Positions 60,266 through 64,000 of a DNA stretch of 64,000 bases are shown here, in pieces. This stretch comes from JAGIBJ01 sp032119795 (GTDB taxonomy: Bacteria > Actinomycetota > Thermoleophilia > Solirubrobacterales > Solirubrobacteraceae). Position 1 is the stretch's first letter. Each line of letters begins with the position of its first letter. The translations under genes were made by a program, and so were the position numbers. The stretch spans positions 175,980-239,979 of the forward strand of contig JAUMFO010000031.1 in NCBI GenBank assembly GCA_032119795.1, read 5' to 3'. The notes under the pieces are model-generated. The model searched no databases and was not told the origin of the DNA. It was given only the letters and a program-made list of their open reading frames with translations.

Positions 60266-60514
60266 CTAGAGCCCGGCCTTGCGGAAGACCGTGTCGAGCG
60301 CGTCGCCGTAGGTCTCCACGCCCTGGAAATCCTGGGGCTTGATGTCGAGACCGTAGTCGTCGTGGAGGATCTGGCTGAGCTCGACAATGTCGAGCGAGTC
60401 GATGTCGAGATCCTCCAAGACCGCGTCCGGCGCAAGCTTGGTCGTGTCCACGTCGAACGCCGCGAGGGCACGCTCGATTCGGGCTTCTAGAGTTTCACGG
60501 CTGAGATCGGCCAC
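60266..60514 (-). CDS. acpP: Acyl carrier protein
   Basis: 82 residues. The 4'-phosphopantetheine attachment Ser40 is in DLDIDSLDIVEL. Acidic, four-helix composition. GTG 60514 is the start, with AGGAG about 10 bases upstream. The open frame continuing to 61171 is antisense to the Wzz-like gene and is not part of it. Begins the acpP-fabD-fabH set; no fabF or fabG adjoins. Confidence 0.93.
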   Translation of the reverse strand: MADLSRETLEARIERALAAFDVDTTKLAPDAVLEDLDIDSLDIVELSQILHDDYGLDIKPQDFQGVETYGDALDTVFRKAGL

Positions 60515-60616
60515 GGGCGGCTGGCTCCTGAGATCGAGACGGTCCTGGCCCGGCAGTGTACCGGCGATCTGTGCGCTGCCGCACGGCCTGTGCTCCGGCT
60601 GCGAGAATGCGGCGCA

Positions 60617-61966
60617 GTGTCCCCGCATGACGCGCAGGTTCGACCGTTCTTCACCGCCCTGCGTGACCGCTGGTGGATCGTTGCGCTCTGCGCGGTTACG
60701 GCCTTCTCGCTCACGTTCATCACGGTCAAGCGCCAGCCCGGCCAATACGAAGCCGGCGCTCTGCTCGGCCTCAAGAACCAGTACCTGGACCGCGACCTCT
60801 TCAACCTTTCGGCCGCCCAGAAGACCACCGAGGAGACGCTCGCCCAGCAGCCGGGCCAGCTCGACACCAACCAGGTCGTCATCGTGCTTACCAAGCGCCT
60901 GGGCCTCCAGCCAGCCAAGGACGCCCGCGAGATCGCGTCCGCCACGAGCGTCGCCCTCGACACGAAGTACTTCCTGCCGGTCGTCAACGGGCGCGACTCC
61001 GACGCAGCGCGCGCCAAATTCTTGGCCGACGAATTCGCCCGGGTCATCGTCGAGCAGCGCGCCAAGCAAGACAAGCGCCGGATCACCGCCGCGCTGCGTG
61101 CCACCGAGGAACGCCTCGCGGAGGTCACGAAGGAGCGTGTCGCCCTGGCCGACGAGGACCAGCTGCTGCAACGCGAGTCTCAGTCCGAGATGAACCGGCT
61201 CACCAGCCGCGTGCTGCGCCTCAAGCTGATGCTGAAGTTCCGGCCGAAGACCGTGTCGATCGTGCGGTACGCGCCGATGCCTACGGCCCGCACACGCCCC
61301 CCAGCGCTGAATCTCTCAATCTTCGCGGGACTCTTCGGCGTGATGATGGGGTGCGCGCTGCTGGCTTGGCGCGAGCAGCGCGACCGCAGGCCTCGCCCCG
61401 CCGAGGTCGCCCAGGATCTGCGCGCCGCGATCATCACCGATCTTCCGCGCGCCTCCCTCCTCCCCGGCGCCCGGCCCAACGGCCCGCGCGCCGGCGAGAT
61501 CGCCGCCCTCGAAGCCGTGCAGCGCGTGATCCAAGCTGACCGGGCCCACAGCGTCGTCGCCGTGACCGAGGCGATCACGCTCGGGCGCGCCAGTGCAGTC
61601 GCCCGGCTGCTCGCCGAGACGGCGGCGCTCGGCGGCGCCCGCGTGCTCCTGGCGACCAACGATCCGCACGTCACGGCAAGCCAGATCGACGGCCTGGAGA
61701 TCGACCGCTACCCGATCGAGATCGGCGACACGGCCCGCGAATGGGTGGATGCGCAGCGCGCAGCGTACGATCTGGTGGTGGTCAACCTGCCTTCGCCCGT
61801 CGGCAGCGCCGCGGCCCTGGAGATCGCCAGCCTGGCCGACCGCGTGATCGCCGTCTGGCTCCCAGACAGCATCGACCGCCGCCAGCTGATGCGCTTCGGC
61901 CGGACGCTCACCCGTGCGAACGTGCGCCTCGCCGGCGTTGTACGCGTCGGAGGACAGGCCGCATGA
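60617..61966 (+). CDS. Wzz-like polysaccharide co-polymerase with ATPase-like tail (copy 2)
   Basis: 449 residues. First membrane helix at WWIVALCAVTAFSLTFITV, coiled-coil segment (RRITAALRATEERLAEVTKER), second helix at LNLSIFAGLFGVMMGCALLAW, then a P-loop-like domain (HSVVAVTEAITLGRASAVA; YDLVVVNLPSP) that again lacks a Walker A Lys-Ser/Thr. Organisation parallels 52962-54479. GTG 60617 is chosen (GAGAAT 8 bases upstream); GTG 60590 is possible. Overlaps the polymerase gene (ATGA). Confidence 0.7.
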   Translation: MSPHDAQVRPFFTALRDRWWIVALCAVTAFSLTFITVKRQPGQYEAGALLGLKNQYLDRDLFNLSAAQKTTEETLAQQPGQLDTNQVVIVLTKRLGLQPAKDAREIASATSVALDTKYFLPVVNGRDSDAARAKFLADEFARVIVEQRAKQDKRRITAALRATEERLAEVTKERVALADEDQLLQRESQSEMNRLTSRVLRLKLMLKFRPKTVSIVRYAPMPTARTRPPALNLSIFAGLFGVMMGCALLAWREQRDRRPRPAEVAQDLRAAIITDLPRASLLPGARPNGPRAGEIAALEAVQRVIQADRAHSVVAVTEAITLGRASAVARLLAETAALGGARVLLATNDPHVTASQIDGLEIDRYPIEIGDTAREWVDAQRAAYDLVVVNLPSPVGSAAALEIASLADRVIAVWLPDSIDRRQLMRFGRTLTRANVRLAGVVRVGGQAA

Positions 61967-63486
61967 CCGCCGTCCGCCGTCCACGCGGGTCCTGGCGTGA
62001 GCGGCTGCCGCTCCCCACCGTCGTCCCGCGAGCACGAGACGTCGCCCAGCGCCCAGCCCCCCAACAGCGTCTGCGCGCGCTGCGCATGAGCGACACGTGG
62101 TTCTCCGTGTTCGTCATCGGCTGGGGCGTCCTGATCGCCGGCCTGGCGATCGGGGAGCAGTGGCAGGGCCTCGCCACGCTCGTGTGGGTTCCCGGCTTCG
62201 CGATGCTCTTCCTACAGTGGCCGAAGATCGGCACCGGCTTGCTCTTTGCGCTGTGGGTCTTCGCACCGTTCCTGCGGCGCATCCTCGACATCACTGCGCC
62301 GCAGTTCGGGCCAGACATCCTCTCGCTCACGCCGTTCATGGCGACCGGCGCGATGGCGATCCTGGCCTACCGCAAGTACAAGCCGCCGGTGGCCGTCAAC
62401 CTCTGCGTCGGCGCCGTGCTGCTCGGCTTTGCGATCGGCATCCCGACCGGCTTCGCGGCGCCGTTTGCCTTGATCTTCGGCGTCTTCGCCTACATGTCGG
62501 CGATCCTCGGCGTGTTCATCGGCTACGCCAACGGCCGCGACCGCCTGTTCACGATGGAGCAGCTGCTGATGCCGCTCATCCTCGTCGCGTCGATCTACGG
62601 CGTCTACCAGGGCGTCACGCCACAGCTGCCAATCTGGGATCAGACGTGGATCGTGACGTCCGGCTTCGTCAGCGTCGGCTCCAAGGAACTGGGCACGTTC
62701 CGCGCATTCTCGTTCCTCAACAGCCCGTACACGTTCGCGTCAATCGTCGCCGTCTACCTCGCCGTGCTGTTCGTGTCGCGGCGCGTGACGCTCATGCGCA
62801 TGGTCACGGCGATCGTGGCGCTCATGGGCCTGTTCCTGACGCAGTCACGTGGAGCGTGGGTCTCCGTCGTTGGTGGCCTCGTGATCATCACGTTCTTCAC
62901 CGGCGGACGCGCACTTCCGCGACTCATCGGCCTCGCACTGACGCTCGTCGGGATGTACCTCGCGCTCGGCAGCACGCCGGCAGGCCAGTCGGTCGCTGCG
63001 CGCGCGGGCTCGATCAGCGCTGGAGCCGACGATAAGTCCGGCAGCGACCGCCTCACCGCCATCACCACCTATGGGCCGCCGGCCCTCTCCAGACCGCTCG
63101 GCGCGGGCCTCGGCTCGGTTGGCGCCGCCAGCGACCTCAACCCCGCGCCCCTCGCGGCCCTCGTCGACAACGGATTCTTGATCATGCTCGTGCAGGTCGG
63201 GCCGATCGGATTCCTCCTCGTCGGCTTTGGCATCGGCGGCATGATCTGGCTGGTCGTCCGGGGGTCGACCGTCGACGAACGAAAGGCGCTGTTGCCATTG
63301 CTGGCGCCCGTCGGCGTGTTCGTGCCGCTGAGCATCTTCTCGGAGACGCTCTACGGCCTCACAGGCTTCATCCTGTTCTATTCCCTCGGTGAGGCGCTCG
63401 GGCGCCGCTACAACGGCCCTGAGCTGGTCGACGCCCGCACCGCAGCGGCGCAGCTCGACGCGGCGCCGGTGCAGCACAAAGTTTGA
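61963..63486 (+). CDS. O-antigen ligase/polymerase family membrane protein (Wzy-like)
   Basis: 507 residues with about eleven membrane helices. The large extracytoplasmic loop contains TFRAFSFLNSPYTFASIVAV and LTQSRGAWVSVVGGL, the signature region of the O-antigen ligase / Wzy_C family, and later GAGLGSVGAASDLNP. Polymerises or ligates lipid-linked oligosaccharides outside the membrane, working with the Wzz-like protein encoded just upstream. GGAGGA lies 8 bases before ATG 61963. Repeat locus D begins at its stop. Confidence 0.85.
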   Translation: MTAVRRPRGSWRERLPLPTVVPRARDVAQRPAPQQRLRALRMSDTWFSVFVIGWGVLIAGLAIGEQWQGLATLVWVPGFAMLFLQWPKIGTGLLFALWVFAPFLRRILDITAPQFGPDILSLTPFMATGAMAILAYRKYKPPVAVNLCVGAVLLGFAIGIPTGFAAPFALIFGVFAYMSAILGVFIGYANGRDRLFTMEQLLMPLILVASIYGVYQGVTPQLPIWDQTWIVTSGFVSVGSKELGTFRAFSFLNSPYTFASIVAVYLAVLFVSRRVTLMRMVTAIVALMGLFLTQSRGAWVSVVGGLVIITFFTGGRALPRLIGLALTLVGMYLALGSTPAGQSVAARAGSISAGADDKSGSDRLTAITTYGPPALSRPLGAGLGSVGAASDLNPAPLAALVDNGFLIMLVQVGPIGFLLVGFGIGGMIWLVVRGSTVDERKALLPLLAPVGVFVPLSIFSETLYGLTGFILFYSLGEALGRRYNGPELVDARTAAAQLDAAPVQHKV

Positions 63487-64000
63487 GTGGGCGGCCGGTC
63501 GGGGCGCCTTGGGGCGTCCGGGCTGGCTTCGTCAGCTGGTCGGCCCGGGTGGGGTGGTCGCTTCCGGGACGCGGATCGCGAGGTCCGTTTACGGCCTGGC
63601 GGCCGGAAACGTACATCGCGACGCGGACTCTCCCGGAAGTGACCACCCCACCCGGGCCTGCTGCTGGCGGCGCCAGCGCGGGCGGCCCAAGCGCCGCGAG
63701 CGGCCGTTGGCTGCGCCGGCGTCTTCTCATTGGGGTCTGGGTCTTTGGCGGCGATCTCGCCGCCGTGGGGTCGGGGTCCTTGGCGGGGCGGCGTTTGGGC
63801 TGGTTGGCGGCGGCGGGACTTCGCGGCCCCGACGGCGTTTGAGTCGTTGGCGGCGGCGGAATGGAGATCGCTGCGGGGACTTTGGGCGCCGCCGCACCGA
63901 GGGCGGGCGGAGTCGTGGGTTGCGCTGGTTGGCGGCGGCGGGACTTGGATCGCTGCGGCGCCTGCGGGCGCCGGGCGCGGCGCAACCTGTGGGGGTTGCA
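63487..64000. repeat. Composite hairpin-repeat locus D (cut by window end)
   Basis: Same order as the left half of locus A: 117-bp inverted repeat (63542-63658), GGCGGCG modules (63665-63980), then the start of a CAACC/GGTTG hairpin at the last bases. Compared with A it has one extra GGCGGCGG module (about 63800-63860). It begins 1 base after a stop codon. By analogy the central hairpin and reverse modules should lie beyond the window. Confidence 0.85.
63542..63658. repeat. 117-bp inverted repeat (copy 2)
   Basis: 28-base arms (63542-63569 and 63631-63658) with a single G-T pair. Differs from 30117-30233 at 4 positions. Confidence 0.85.

Noticed and set aside
60266..61171. Acyl carrier protein as a 301-residue fusion
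   Set aside because: The extension is antisense to the Wzz-like gene; a GTG with AGGAG upstream gives a normal 82-residue ACP.

Overview
High-GC (about 70%) bacterial chromosome. The gene content points to an actinobacterium of the class Thermoleophilia (Solirubrobacterales-like). Clues are an exported protein opening with an 'ALFVALGGTSYA' membrane segment plus a short collagen-like GPRGPRG/GPAGPQG stretch, many exported Ala-rich proteins with basic C-terminal domains, two very long xLWxTDGTxxGT repeat proteins, an RCC1-repeat exported protein, and nuoABCD standing apart from the other nuo genes. No phage, integrase, transposase, CRISPR, rRNA or tRNA was recognised. The taxonomic call is inference from these features.

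Layout. 1-3.3 kb: two RDD membrane proteins, a DUF2156/GNAT pair, a phosphoribosyltransferase. 3.3-21.3 kb: a signalling and cell-surface island. It holds a pseudo-receiver protein coupled to a large membrane histidine kinase, several exported proteins, a third RDD protein, a collagen-like protein, and a four-gene overlapping operon (Ser/Thr kinase, two exported proteins, a secreted NlpC/P60-like enzyme). Convergent to that operon are an FHA-LuxR protein and a second copy of the pseudo-receiver protein. 22-25 kb: nuoABCD. 25-30 kb: a flavin-reductase-like protein, a cupredoxin-fold membrane protein beside a lipoprotein cytochrome c, serS, and a GH3-family protein. 30.8-38.5 kb: flippase-like protein, GNAT, cation-diffusion and ChrA transporters, a thioesterase-fold protein, and a sugar-lactone oxidase/PLP aldolase pair. 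38.6-52 kb: giant exported repeat proteins, a TetR regulator, Bcp peroxiredoxin, an OYE-type reductase and an Fpg/Nei-type glycosylase. 53-63.5 kb: an exopolysaccharide-like locus (two Wzz-like proteins, hexapeptide acyltransferase, SGNH-like protein, FkbM methyltransferase, O-antigen polymerase) interrupted by an oppositely oriented acpP-fabD-fabH set.

The most unusual content is non-coding. Four intergenic loci (30065-30824, 47702-48640, 56916-58035, 63487-64000) are built from the same parts and begin within a few bases of a stop codon. They have an outer GGCGG-rich module, CAACC-N6-GGTTG hairpins, central long hairpins with a conserved eight-base loop, and then the outer module again in reverse complement. 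The long-hairpin arms differ in sequence between copies but stay complementary, while the eight-base loop is conserved, which suggests selection on structure. Two of the loci carry a 117-bp inverted repeat differing at only 4 positions. I know of no named family that matches these.

Regulation. Many genes have no Shine-Dalgarno sequence but carry a TAnnnT hexamer 6-8 bases before the start codon, suggesting leaderless transcripts; this was used to choose several starts. Two clean palindromes (7014-7043 and 35850-35877) look like operator candidates.
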